Part shown: positions 63,702 to 64,000 of the stretch, piece after piece
Layout of the letters: every line of letters begins with the position of its first letter
How positions within the stretch are numbered: the stretch's first letter is position 1
Assembly: GCF_001625305.1 (NCBI RefSeq)
Contig: NW_017803855.1
Span: 124,776-188,775, forward strand
Direction: 5' to 3'
Length of the DNA: 64,000 bases
Origin: Branchiostoma belcheri
Lineage: Eukaryota > Chordata > Leptocardii > Amphioxiformes > Branchiostomatidae
Position numbers and translations under genes: made by a program
Notes under the pieces: model-generated
What the model was told of the DNA's origin: nothing
Seen by the model: the letters and a program-made list of their open reading frames with translations, nothing else
The model's database searches: none

Positions 63702-64000
63702 AAACCAATTTAATTTGTTGGTTCTCGGATTCGCCTCTTCGTTTTTTTCTGATTTGCAAAAAAAAAAAAAAATTTGATTCTGGTCCTGAATCAACTGAAA
63801 AATGCTCAAGTCCTTTTCTTCCTAGTTGTTACAGTTTTCCCATCTATCATAATTTTGCAGTGGTTTGATTAAAAGTTCAAAATTCAATGTTTAAATTTTA
63901 ACCCACCTTTTGTGTTGACTTCATGGCTCATTTTGTAGATATATAATAGGATGCCTAGACCTGTTTTTATTTTTATTTTTTTTCGCCCTGTCGCTTCATA
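63702..64000. mobile_element. Foldback/MITE family C, inverted, cut by window end
   Basis: Reverse complement of most of 2567-2944, at very high identity by eye over the interior (AACTAGGAAGAAAAGGACTT, GAAGTCAACACAAAAGG, ATAGATGGGAAAACTGTAAC on the complementary strand). Its own outer terminus is eroded (TAAACCAATTTAATTTG). Confidence 0.88.

Noticed and set aside
63390..63809. 139-codon minus frame
   Set aside because: Begins inside a family C element and has no splice or domain support.

Overview
This window is animal nuclear DNA: spliced exons with GT-AG signals, a tRNA-derived SINE family, LINE 3' ends, several foldback/MITE families, microsatellites and two N gaps. A C-type lectin exon, an NT5DC2/3-type gene with short introns and the repeat repertoire fit an invertebrate deuterostome. 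My best guess is a lancelet (Branchiostoma), but this is inference from style and was not checked by a search. Most of the 64 kb is noncoding, and the long open frames outside the genes named below are mostly shadows, repeats or N runs.

Layout. 0-6 kb: repeat-rich, holding the last exon of a C-type lectin domain (CTLD) gene (1581-1685, + strand), a LINE 3' end, a Penelope-like GIY-YIG remnant, and foldback elements with a nested SINE. 7-10.5 kb: a five-exon minus-strand gene model assembled by eye (10423 down to 6998). It encodes a 121-residue secreted, cysteine-bearing protein with phase-consistent splice junctions and no family I recognise. 10.9-30 kb: a gene-poor stretch full of two MITE families (A, Mutator-like with 9-bp target duplications; B, with CTCCAAGCAGA ends), SINEs and LINE tails, interspersed with GC-rich low-repeat islands that look like candidate regulatory DNA. 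30.1-31.2 kb: a minus-strand C2H2 zinc-finger gene, 3' exon, with a reading-frame break. 31.2-53 kb: more of the same repeat landscape, three ~115-175-bp tandem arrays, a possible terminal exon (34916-35165), a decayed duplicated coding segment (41.1-41.5 kb), candidate enhancers, and the 907-bp gap. 54.07-64 kb: promoter (CRE plus a YY1-type site over the ATG) and first four coding exons of an NT5DC2/NT5DC3-type HAD-family gene; its following intron runs to the window end and holds LINE, hAT-like and foldback elements.

Most interesting: (i) a 15-unit, 41-bp minisatellite made from the 3' end of NT5DC exon 3 plus its own splice donor, so the gene carries about 15 tandem copies of one 5' splice site with no stop codon through the array; (ii) the undescribed small secreted protein gene; (iii) foldback elements with visible target duplications, including a perfect 103-bp hairpin nested in another MITE and one foldback that carries a duplicate of the neighbouring locus. 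The families are called A-H and R for convenience; these names are local to this annotation.
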